Shown here piece by piece: positions 1-5,202 of a DNA stretch of 7,450 nucleotides; position 1 is the stretch's first letter; every line of letters begins with the position of its first letter. A model generated the notes under the pieces. That model was given only the letters and a program-made list of their open reading frames with translations. It was not told the DNA's origin and searched no databases. Location of the stretch: contig RPRC01000278.1 in assembly GCA_003857395.1 (NCBI GenBank), positions 1 to 7,450 of the forward strand, in the 5' to 3' direction. The position numbers and the translations under genes are program-made. Source of the DNA: Geobacter sp. Its GTDB lineage: Bacteria > Desulfobacterota > Desulfuromonadia > Geobacterales > Geobacteraceae.

Positions 1-6
1 ACCCGG

Positions 7-64
7 CCTCCCCTTAACTTAATGGGAGGAGGTTTATAATCCCCCCGCTTAAGTTAAGAGGGGG
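7..64. repeat. Inverted-repeat element, C-rich/G-rich arms with TTAACTTAA core
   Basis: Two nested palindromes are visible. CCTCCC at 7-12 can pair with GGGAGG at 24-29. CCCCC-G-CTTAA at 42-52 pairs with TTAAG-A-GGGGG at 54-64 around a single central base. The left block (CCCCTTAACTTAA, about 10-22) is also inverted relative to the right block (TTAAGTTAAG-A-GGGG, about 49-64), so the whole stretch can fold into one long hairpin. It lies about 100 bases downstream of the ABC ATPase stop codon. It has no T-tract on the minus strand, so it is not a canonical terminator. It resembles the small dispersed palindromic or MITE-like repeats found between genes in many proteobacteria. That class assignment is inference; only the symmetry is seen directly. 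Confidence 0.55.
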
Positions 65-160
65 TTAGGGGGAGTTATGACTGGTCGGTGCTGAATAGTT
101 ACAAACAGAAATTGTCTGTGTGTGTCTGTGGCTAATGTTTTTTGCTTTCGGTTTTGATCT

Positions 161-892
161 TTATATCGAACTGGAAGTCAACTCCCGCATCAGCTTCAAC
201 TTCGCGATGTCATTGACTTCCTTGACAATCCTGCCATCCTCCATGAAAAGGATCCGGTCGAAAATATCTTCTATTCTGTTGTCATGGGTTGCAACAATCA
301 CGCATTTTCGTCGCTCTCGGGCAAGCTTTCTCAAGATCTCCATGACATTCCTGCCGTTGGCAAAGTCCAGATTACCGGTCGGTTCGTCCGCGAGGATCAC
401 GGGAGAATCAGAGGCAAGCGCCCGCGCGACCGCAACCCGCTGTTTTTGTCCGCCACTCAGGTCTCTCGGCAGGAAGTCCATTCTGTCGGAAAGGCCTACC
501 TCCGCAAACAAATCCCTGGTCCTCTTGTCGGCGGCGGGCCCTGTAATCCCCTTGATCTGGAGGCCGAGCATGACGTTTTCATAAGCAGTAAGGGCAGGGA
601 AGAGATTGAAGCCCTGGAATATCAGCGAGATGAGTTTTTTTCTGACGGCGGGAAGTTTCGTTTCATCCAGATTGACAACTTCCTTGCCATATAGCCGGTA
701 GGAGCCACTGGTGGGGCTCAGGATGCAGCCCAGCATGGAAAGCAGGGTTGTTTTGCCGCTGCCGGACGGGCCGAAAAGGCCGACTACCTCACCAGCGTTG
801 AGGACCAGGTCAACCCCTGCAACGGCAGTGACTTCGTTCCGGCCGTCAGAGTAAACCTTGGAGAGATTTTCCGTTACTATCGCATGTTTCAC
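161..892 (-). CDS. ABC exporter ATP-binding protein (LolD/MacB/DevA type)
   Basis: Cytoplasmic ATPase of 243 residues that powers the adjacent FtsX-like permease. All ABC motifs are intact: Walker A GPSGSGKT at 41-48, Q-loop FQG at 92-94, signature LSGGQ at 145-149, Walker B VILADE at 165-170 followed by PTGNLD, and the H-loop histidine in ATHD at 203. Length and motif wording fit the LolD/MacB/DevA group, whose members work with permeases of the FtsX fold to move lipoproteins, antibiotics or glycolipids or to act mechanically across the envelope. The start is GTG at 890-892, preceded by GAGGA at a good distance. That site lies inside the end of the permease gene, which stops only 4 bp upstream, so the two are almost certainly co-transcribed and translationally coupled. 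The substrate cannot be read from the sequence. No third component follows before the inverted repeat at the window's left edge. Confidence 0.96.
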   Translation of the reverse strand: MKHAIVTENLSKVYSDGRNEVTAVAGVDLVLNAGEVVGLFGPSGSGKTTLLSMLGCILSPTSGSYRLYGKEVVNLDETKLPAVRKKLISLIFQGFNLFPALTAYENVMLGLQIKGITGPAADKRTRDLFAEVGLSDRMDFLPRDLSGGQKQRVAVARALASDSPVILADEPTGNLDFANGRNVMEILRKLARERRKCVIVATHDNRIEDIFDRILFMEDGRIVKEVNDIAKLKLMRELTSSSI

Positions 893-896
893 TACA

Positions 897-2024
897 CTAT
901 CCTCGGAACAGAATGGCAGGGTCGATCTTTTTTATCTTCCGAATGGAAATAAAGGCTGCTGAAAAACACATGATAAGAGTGAGCCCGAGTACCAGGATGT
1001 TCAGCCAGGCCTTCACGGCCATGACCATATAGTTCATTTCATAGATTTTAACGGAAATGATGGTAATACAAAGGCTGATGAGATATCCGGCAAAGGCGTT
1101 GATGAAGGCCTGTGAAAGAATAATCTTGTAAATGTCACCATTGCTGGCGCCAAGCGCCTTGAGCGTCCCGAATTCTTTGATGTGTTCGACCGTGGAGTTG
1201 TAGATTGTCTGGCCAACGATCAGCATGCCGACCAGGAAGCTGATGACGATGGTCAGCAGGAAAGAAAAACCAACGCCGGTTTCCATCGTCCAGTAGAGGC
1301 GGGTTTTTGCGCTGAAAGTTTTTTTGTCGAAGACATCAACGCCCTTGAGTCTTGCTTGTAATCGTTCGATAACCTGATCGACGGATTTGCCGGGAGCCAC
1401 TTTTGCAACGACAAACACGGTGCTGTCGGAGCCGACATAGGTTATCAGGTTCTGAGCAAGGTTGAAGGAGGTGAAAATGATCGGGGCAGTGGTAAATGAT
1501 TTGACGCCGCTGGAAATCCCGACAATCTGAAGCCGGTGGAAAAGGACATCCCGGTAATCGCCGATCTGAAGATTTCCCAGCCTTTTCCGTGCTGATTCAT
1601 CAACAATGGCGAAATTGCCGTTTTTGACGTTCCGGGCATTGCCCTCCAGCATATCCCACGGACCGCCAACGCCGGTATCCGGGTTGAATCCGACGATCTC
1701 CACCTGTTCGGTGCCGCCTTCTTTTTGCCGGATTACTCCCCAGGCAACGATCAGTTTTTCAGCCCACTGGATGTCTGGGTCTGAAAGAACCTGATGATAG
1801 ATTGGATCAGGAAACGGCTGGGAAAAATCGAAGTTCTTGCTGTTCTTTGATGTTACCCAGATATCTCCGGGGGTGTGGTCGATGATGACGGATGATGTTT
1901 CCATCAAGCCAAGGTAAATGCCGGCCTGGGCGAAAATCAGGCTGACCGCGAAGACAACACCGAGCAGTGTTATAAACGACCGAACCTTGTCATATAAGAG
2001 TATTCGCAGGGCGACATAAAACAT
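897..2024 (-). CDS. ABC exporter permease, FtsX/MacB/DevC-like
   Basis: Inner-membrane permease of 375 residues with the four-helix FtsX-domain layout. There is one N-terminal membrane segment (about 16-38), a periplasmic domain of about 200 residues (about 42-248), then three C-terminal segments (about 250-272, 303-327 and 338-360). The cytoplasmic loop EFGTLKALGASNGDIYK (284-300) is the coupling region typical of this superfamily, and the protein ends in a basic IRKIKKIDPA tail. The short periplasmic domain and overall order resemble DevC-type permeases of DevBCA exporters, which normally also need a DevB/HlyD-like fusion protein; none is seen here. The start is the ATG at 2022-2024. No clear Shine-Dalgarno sequence precedes it, so initiation may be weak or the transcript nearly leaderless. 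The gene is first in a unit with the ATPase gene 4 bp downstream. The family is clear; the DevC sub-assignment and substrate are uncertain. Confidence 0.93.
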   Translation of the reverse strand: MFYVALRILLYDKVRSFITLLGVVFAVSLIFAQAGIYLGLMETSSVIIDHTPGDIWVTSKNSKNFDFSQPFPDPIYHQVLSDPDIQWAEKLIVAWGVIRQKEGGTEQVEIVGFNPDTGVGGPWDMLEGNARNVKNGNFAIVDESARKRLGNLQIGDYRDVLFHRLQIVGISSGVKSFTTAPIIFTSFNLAQNLITYVGSDSTVFVVAKVAPGKSVDQVIERLQARLKGVDVFDKKTFSAKTRLYWTMETGVGFSFLLTIVISFLVGMLIVGQTIYNSTVEHIKEFGTLKALGASNGDIYKIILSQAFINAFAGYLISLCITIISVKIYEMNYMVMAVKAWLNILVLGLTLIMCFSAAFISIRKIKKIDPAILFRG

Positions 2025-2032
2025 AGTGATAA

Positions 2033-2061
2033 ATAGTAGTCATATATTAAGTGTTTTGCAA
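2033..2061 (-). promoter_or_regulatory. Possible sigma-70 promoter for the ABC unit
   Basis: On the minus strand TTGCAA (2056-2061) lies 17 bases upstream of TACTAT (2033-2038), a fair match to -35 and -10 boxes. It would place the transcript start almost at the permease ATG (2022-2024), which agrees with the lack of a Shine-Dalgarno sequence but could be chance in an AT-rich stretch. Confidence 0.22.
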
Positions 2062-2253
2062 TGAAAACCTGCGAAATAAAACAGAATAACCGGGAGAATG
2101 AGAAGATGGGAGTCGTCGTTTGAGGATGTCTCATGATTTCGAAAAGAATACCCTGTCGAGATGGCCCAAGTGCGGACCCTTTATTTGGGGTGAAAATGTC
2201 TTGTAAGGGACCTGCATATTATGTAGTGGTAAGGTGTTTGCGGTTTTCGGTCG
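2062..2253. other. Gene-free stretch upstream of PEP-CTERM gene 1
   Basis: I see no supported gene here. An open frame starting at 2133 has no ribosome-binding site, no recognisable domain, and runs across the operator described below. Long non-coding upstream regions are typical of PEP-CTERM genes, which are usually single-gene units. A weak partial resemblance to the 17-bp operator begins at 2228 (GGTAAG) but is too degenerate to count. Confidence 0.5.
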
Positions 2254-2270
2254 TGTCGGGTTTTCTTACA
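2254..2270 (+). promoter_or_regulatory. Putative enhancer-type operator (17-mer), PEP-CTERM gene 1
   Basis: TGTCGGGTTTTCTTACA lies about 72-88 bases upstream of the -24 box of PEP-CTERM gene 1, a usual distance for a sigma-54 activator site. It matches 15 of 17 bases of the site at 6179-6195 upstream of PEP-CTERM gene 2 and shares its ends (TGTCG and TTACA) with the site at 3286-3302. PEP-CTERM regulons are known to be associated with the sigma-54 activator PrsR; binding by PrsR here is inference. Confidence 0.6.
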
Positions 2271-2340
2271 GTTTTTGACACAAATTCTTTTGTACGTGGC
2301 TGGCGAGTGAAATGATTAGCAAAATCAGTATGTTATTGTT

Positions 2341-2356
2341 TGGCATAGTAAATGCT
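2341..2356 (+). promoter_or_regulatory. Sigma-54 (-24/-12) promoter of PEP-CTERM gene 1
   Basis: TGGCATAGTAAATGCT matches the sigma-54 consensus TGGCAYRNNNNTTGCW at every defined position except one T, with the invariant GG (2342-2343) and GC (2354-2355) separated by exactly 10 bases. Transcription would begin near 2366, giving a leader of about 60 bases before the ATG at 2426. Sigma-54 promoters upstream of proteobacterial PEP-CTERM genes are an established association. Confidence 0.8.
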
Positions 2357-2414
2357 AAAACAGAGTAACATACTCAAAATCTGCTAGTGAATGTTTTGAA
2401 GATAAATAAAATTC

Positions 2415-2420
2415 AGGAGG
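2415..2420 (+). promoter_or_regulatory. Ribosome-binding site that fixes the start of PEP-CTERM gene 1
   Basis: AGGAGG is a perfect Shine-Dalgarno sequence five bases before the ATG at 2426. It shows that the earlier in-frame ATG at 2387 is not the start. The protein then begins MKKSVV, a proper signal-peptide start. Confidence 0.85.
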
Positions 2421-2425
2421 CAAAA

Positions 2426-3133
2426 ATGAAAAAATCAGTTGTAAGGTCGATCATCTCTGTATTTGGTGTCCTTCTCATGACCTTTCCTGCGTTCGCCTAC
2501 ACCGTATCTGTAAACCAGAATAACGGCACAACTTATTCCACTACGTCGCTTACCGGTTACAGTACCAACGGTACCATGATGGATGGCATGAAGGTCAAGG
2601 TCTATTTTTCCGACCAGACTTCTGCAGAGGCACTTTGGGCTGATACCGGTTCAGGTTCTGGGGCCGCCAGCGGTACAAATTGGTCTTTGTCGGAAAGTGG
2701 CGACACGTATGGTGGTCTGTGGTCATTTGTTAATGGCACCGGGCTTGGGATAACAGCCTTCACAATCGATGCCGGTGCTGGTAATACCGTTTTTGACCGT
2801 ACGAATGGTGGTAATTGGGGAACCGATGGCTCAGCTCAAGGATGGGACTTCAGTGTTCAATCTGCTCCGACAGATCTTGCGATCACTGCAACCTATAGTG
2901 ACTTGGTGGCCCTTACCGGATATGCTCCTGTTGGCGACCTGTTCCGCTTCCTGACGGTTGAGTTTGCCAACGGGGGATTTGCTTCTGATTCGCAAATGAC
3001 GTATATCACGGATACAGATAATCTGCTATTAAGCGGTGACCTGACCTCAGTGCCTGAACCGGGTACGATTCTGCTGCTGGGTGGTGGTCTGCTTGGGTTG
3101 GCATTCTACGGCCGGAAAAGATCCAAAATGTAA
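2426..3133 (+). CDS. PEP-CTERM sorting-signal secreted protein 1
   Basis: Predicted secreted protein of 235 residues, exported by Sec and then handled by an exosortase. Visible parts are a signal peptide (1-24, basic MKKSVVRS start, hydrophobic core, FAYT cleavage region) and a mature part rich in Gly, Ser, Thr and Asn without cysteine. The C-terminus is a complete PEP-CTERM signal: VPEPG at 209-213, a hydrophobic stretch LLLGGGLLGLAFYG, and the basic end RKRSK. A DTDN motif at 196-199 just before the signal recurs in many PEP-CTERM proteins. Such proteins usually act at the cell surface or in exopolysaccharide matrix; the body matches no enzyme family I recognise. The gene stands alone, driven by the sigma-54 promoter at 2341 and closed by the hairpin terminator at 3165. 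An upstream ATG at 2387 would add 13 residues before the signal peptide and is unlikely. Confidence 0.93.
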   Translation: MKKSVVRSIISVFGVLLMTFPAFAYTVSVNQNNGTTYSTTSLTGYSTNGTMMDGMKVKVYFSDQTSAEALWADTGSGSGAASGTNWSLSESGDTYGGLWSFVNGTGLGITAFTIDAGAGNTVFDRTNGGNWGTDGSAQGWDFSVQSAPTDLAITATYSDLVALTGYAPVGDLFRFLTVEFANGGFASDSQMTYITDTDNLLLSGDLTSVPEPGTILLLGGGLLGLAFYGRKRSKM

Positions 3134-3164
3134 GCATAATGAAGGTTGCCGGTTGGGAGAAGGG

Positions 3165-3200
3165 AAGGGAGGCAGAAGTAATTCTGCCTCCCTTTATTTT
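3165..3200 (+). terminator. Rho-independent terminator of PEP-CTERM gene 1
   Basis: A perfect 13-bp stem, AAGGGAGGCAGAA (3165-3177) with TTCTGCCTCCCTT (3182-3194), encloses a GTAA loop and is followed by TATTTT. It starts about 30 bases after the stop codon. Confidence 0.9.
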
Positions 3201-3285
3201 GGTGCGCTTGCTGCTGCCGATTAATGAAAAACACTGATGAGCATAATTCCTCTGCATTCAGGGTTGTCGTCATAGATGAGGATAG

Positions 3286-3302
3286 TGTCGAAATTGTTTA
3301 CA
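3286..3302 (+). promoter_or_regulatory. Putative operator (17-mer) upstream of the PEP-CTERM remnant
   Basis: TGTCGAAATTGTTTACA has the same TGTCG and TTACA ends and the same 17-base length as the operator of PEP-CTERM gene 1 (12 of 17 bases identical). It also matches 12 of 17 bases of the gene 2 site at 6156-6172 read on the minus strand. A partial second copy, TGTCGGAAAGAATGATC, begins 24 bases later at 3310. No sigma-54 promoter follows it, so it looks like a surviving piece of a lost promoter region. Confidence 0.45.
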
Positions 3303-3336
3303 TCTTTGGTGTCGGAAAGAATGATCCACCTTTTGA

Positions 3337-3560
3337 ACACCTGTTTTCCAGAATACCTTTTCTTTGTCCTATGCCTTGTTTGCACTTGATGGCGAAGGTC
3401 AATGGAGCAAGAACATTGGTAAAGTCAGTCACATCGCTGAAATTGGAGATGGCGCTGGAGCCTGGCACGTTGATGCTGCTTGGCAGCGGATTGCTTGGGC
3501 TGGCTTTCTGCGGCGGAGAGATAAGATAATAAAGAAGCACGGAAGACTATTTGATCAAGA
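3337..3560 (+). pseudogene. Decayed PEP-CTERM protein gene (C-terminal remnant)
   Basis: The tail of a PEP-CTERM protein is split over two reading frames. One frame (from about 3337, after an in-frame stop at 3334) reads SYALFALDGEGQWSKNIGKV and then SHIAEIGDG. The next frame carries the sorting signal LEPGTLMLLGSGLLGLAF (about 3450-3510). The expected basic tail, RRRDKIIKK, is back in the first frame. Joined, these give an ordinary PEP-CTERM C-terminus, so at least two indels have occurred. The first Pro of the PEP motif is Leu here (CTG, one transition from CCG). There is no signal peptide, body or promoter. An open frame from 3224 to 3529 runs through the sorting signal but lacks a signal peptide and is not a convincing gene. 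It is probably a deletion derivative of a paralogue once next to PEP-CTERM gene 1. Confidence 0.75.
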
Positions 3561-3564
3561 AAAA

Positions 3565-3590
3565 AGGGGGCGCCATCATGGCTGCTCCCT
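3565..3590 (+). terminator. Degenerate hairpin after the PEP-CTERM remnant
   Basis: AGGGGGCGCCAT (from 3565) can pair imperfectly with ATGGCTGCTCCCT (to 3590), with a mismatch and a bulge. It lies just after the remnant where a terminator would be expected. It lacks a following T-tract on the plus strand, so it may be an eroded terminator. Confidence 0.35.
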
Positions 3591-3643
3591 CTGCTGTTTA
3601 GCGGTACATGGTTATGGGTTTTGCTCTCATTTTCTCGGCACTG

Positions 3644-4106
3644 TCATATGAGATTCTCGTCACCTTGAGTCGTAGCCGGATCTCTCAGCCTGGAGCAGAG
3701 CATCATGATACTGTGTGCTGTACGACCGTTTCGTTGCTTAGCAAGGCTTGGGTAAAGTCGGCTCTCTCCAGTAGGCAGATTTCGGTGTCTTCCATGGCAA
3801 TAACAGAGGCCGGTGCGGTTTTGCCGTCAAGGAGAGCGATCTCGCCGAAGTAGTCGCCCTGTTTGTGAAAGGCAAGGATATATTCCTTGCCTCGGCCGCA
3901 GTGGTGGACGACCTTTACCTTGCCGGAAAATACCACGTACATGAACTGGCGGGTATTTTCCTCCTGGAGGATAATTTCATTCTTGTGGAACCTTTTTTTT
4001 CTGAAAATCTGCTGTAGCATTGCTAAGTGATCATCGGAGAGGCAGGCAAAAAAGGTATTTTGCGAAGCAGTGTTATGCTGGCCTTCGAATTGTTATATGA
4101 ACACAT
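3644..4106 (-). pseudogene. Frameshifted Crp/Fnr-family regulator lacking its HTH domain
   Basis: The longest open piece (3703-4020) encodes a cyclic-nucleotide-binding (cupin-like) fold with the family pattern MYVVFSGKVKVV and GDYFGEIALLDGKTAPASVIA. The N-terminal cap is upstream in another frame: a good start at 4104-4106 with GGGAG before it reads MCSYNNSKASITLLRKIPF. One base added to the T6 run (4048-4053) would continue it as FACLSDDHLAMLQQIFRKK. At the other end the frame stops after NETVVQHTVS (3703), while the next helix, LCSRLRDPATTQ to ENLI, continues in another frame to a stop at 3644. Normal family members are about 220 residues and end in a winged-helix DNA-binding domain; none is found here. 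A short protein could still be made from the ATG at 4020, which lies 2 bases after the stop of the upstream frame. The gene is divergent from the GAF gene, and the two may once have been co-regulated. Confidence 0.8.
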
Positions 4107-4143
4107 GCTGAGCTCCCTTGTTACACCGGTAATTATATATGTA

Positions 4144-4189
4144 GGGGCGCTGCTCGCCGCGCCCCAATTGGCCAGGGCAAGCACTGCCC
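4144..4189. repeat. GC-rich double hairpin in the Crp/GAF intergenic region
   Basis: GGGGCGC (4144-4150) pairs with GCGCCCC (4159-4165) around an 8-base loop. A second hairpin, GGGCA (4175-4179) with TGCCC (4185-4189), follows. The surrounding sequence is AT-rich (preceded by AATTATATATGTA), so the block stands out in composition. It resembles dispersed palindromic repeats beginning GTAGGGGCG that occur between genes in many bacteria; copy number here is unknown. It has no T-tract. Confidence 0.4.
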
Positions 4190-4273
4190 CTTTGAGATGT
4201 TTACTTGCCGAAGTAATCCCGCATAGTTTAGCTTGGCATCTCAGGAAATATTCTGCTCCAGCGAGGTAACGAA

Positions 4274-5047
4274 ATGACAACATACCACGACTCTCTACTC
4301 AAGTTGGTGGGATTATCCACTTTCCTGGAACAGCAGACGAGCCTTGATGACTGCCTGAATGATCTGTCAGCCATGGCTGCCGGAATTCTCGAGGTTCAGA
4401 ACTGCTCCATCATGCTGTTCCACGGAGAAAATGGGGATGGAGAGTTCAAATTGCGGGTTTTTTCTAAATTCGGTCCATTGCCCGATAGTGCCAGTAGAGA
4501 GGCGGCGAAAGTAAACGAAGGTATCGCTGGCCAGGTGGCCGCGAGGGGCGAACCTCTCTTGGTAGAGGATATCACCCAATCGAGCTTTTTCCCCTTTGCC
4601 CGACGCCCTGATCAGTCAAATAGAAGTTTTATCTCGGTACCTATCACTATTGCCGGCAGGGTTATCGGCATCATGAACTTCAGTAACCCGAAAAATAACC
4701 GGATTCTGGACGCCGGAGACCTGAACACCTCCGTGTTTGTCGCGTTGCTGGTCGGGAAGTCAATTCAGGTTATCGAGACGCAAAAGATTCTCCACTCAAG
4801 ATTTCTACAGTATTCTTTGGCCCAGGAGGCGAAGGCTCTCGTAAGCACTACCGTTGCACCCTTCTGCCAGGATCCGGAAAAGCTGGTAAAGATCGTGGCG
4901 AAGACCTTTTACCGGGAGATGACCAACGCGGGCTTTGATCCCCGCCATATTGTCAAGGCGGCAACAGAGATCATCTCCCTTTTGAATCAGACAGTGAAAA
5001 AACACAAAAAACGCCTGGAGATTTCTGCGCCCCGTGGTACAGAGTGA
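4274..5047 (+). CDS. Stand-alone GAF-domain protein with conserved-looking helical C-terminus
   Basis: Cytoplasmic protein of 257 residues with no signal peptide or membrane segment. Residues about 20-168 form a GAF sensor domain: NCSIMLFH near 43, the EGIAGQVAARGEPLLVED segment at 82-99, and SFISVPI with GRVIGIMNFSN at 118-138. GAF domains bind small ligands or chromophores, or sense redox state, and usually control an attached output. The remaining part (about 170-257) is charged and helix-like (DPEKLVKIVAKTFYREM, KHKKRLE) and is not a kinase, GGDEF, HD or HTH domain that I recognise. Signal output is therefore unknown and may be through a partner protein. The start at 4274 has GAGG at 4263-4266. 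The gene is divergent from the broken Crp-type regulator and ends about 100 bases before a bidirectional terminator. Confidence 0.88.
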   Translation: MTTYHDSLLKLVGLSTFLEQQTSLDDCLNDLSAMAAGILEVQNCSIMLFHGENGDGEFKLRVFSKFGPLPDSASREAAKVNEGIAGQVAARGEPLLVEDITQSSFFPFARRPDQSNRSFISVPITIAGRVIGIMNFSNPKNNRILDAGDLNTSVFVALLVGKSIQVIETQKILHSRFLQYSLAQEAKALVSTTVAPFCQDPEKLVKIVAKTFYREMTNAGFDPRHIVKAATEIISLLNQTVKKHKKRLEISAPRGTE

Positions 5048-5148
5048 ATACTCAGGTTTAGGGGGGGCATGGCAGGCGATCATTCTTGATTGCTGACCTT
5101 GGCCGGTCTCCTTGATTCTTCTCTTCAATTTCTCCCTGCCGACTCATG

Positions 5149-5184
5149 AAAAAAGGGGATGCTCATACGGAGCACCCCCTTTTT
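5149..5184 (-). terminator. Bidirectional terminator between GAF gene and PEP-CTERM gene 2
   Basis: GGGGATGCTC (5155-5164) pairs with GAGCACCCCC (5170-5179) around a 5-base loop, with a single mismatch that becomes a G-U pair in the minus-strand RNA. The stem is flanked by A6 on the left and T5 on the right, so both strands present a U-tract. It lies about 20 bases after the stop of PEP-CTERM gene 2 and can also end the GAF transcript. Confidence 0.85.
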
Positions 5185-5202
5185 GCGTATATTTATCTTC
5201 CT

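Noticed and set aside
109..131. TG-rich simple repeat near 115 as a variable tract
   Set aside because: It is short and interrupted, and lies outside any gene or promoter that I can support.
120..694. Plus-strand open frames over the ABC ATPase gene
   Set aside because: They lie opposite a clear ABC ATPase with all motifs intact and have no features of their own.
2133..2315. 60-codon plus-strand open frame before PEP-CTERM gene 1
   Set aside because: It has no Shine-Dalgarno sequence and no recognisable domain, and it runs across the 17-bp operator-like site; the region behaves as a regulatory intergenic stretch.
2387..2425. Upstream start for PEP-CTERM gene 1 (13 extra residues)
   Set aside because: A perfect AGGAGG lies right before the ATG at 2426, and the extra residues would precede the signal peptide's basic start.
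3224..3529. 101-codon open frame covering the LEPG sorting signal as an intact gene
   Set aside because: It has no signal peptide. The part before the signal is meaningless in this frame while the neighbouring frame carries the PEP-CTERM-like sequence, and the basic tail is in the wrong frame. It is better explained as a pseudogene.
4805..5128. 107-codon minus-strand frame opposite the GAF gene
   Set aside because: It is the antisense shadow of the GAF protein's C-terminal half, with no domain or ribosome-binding site.
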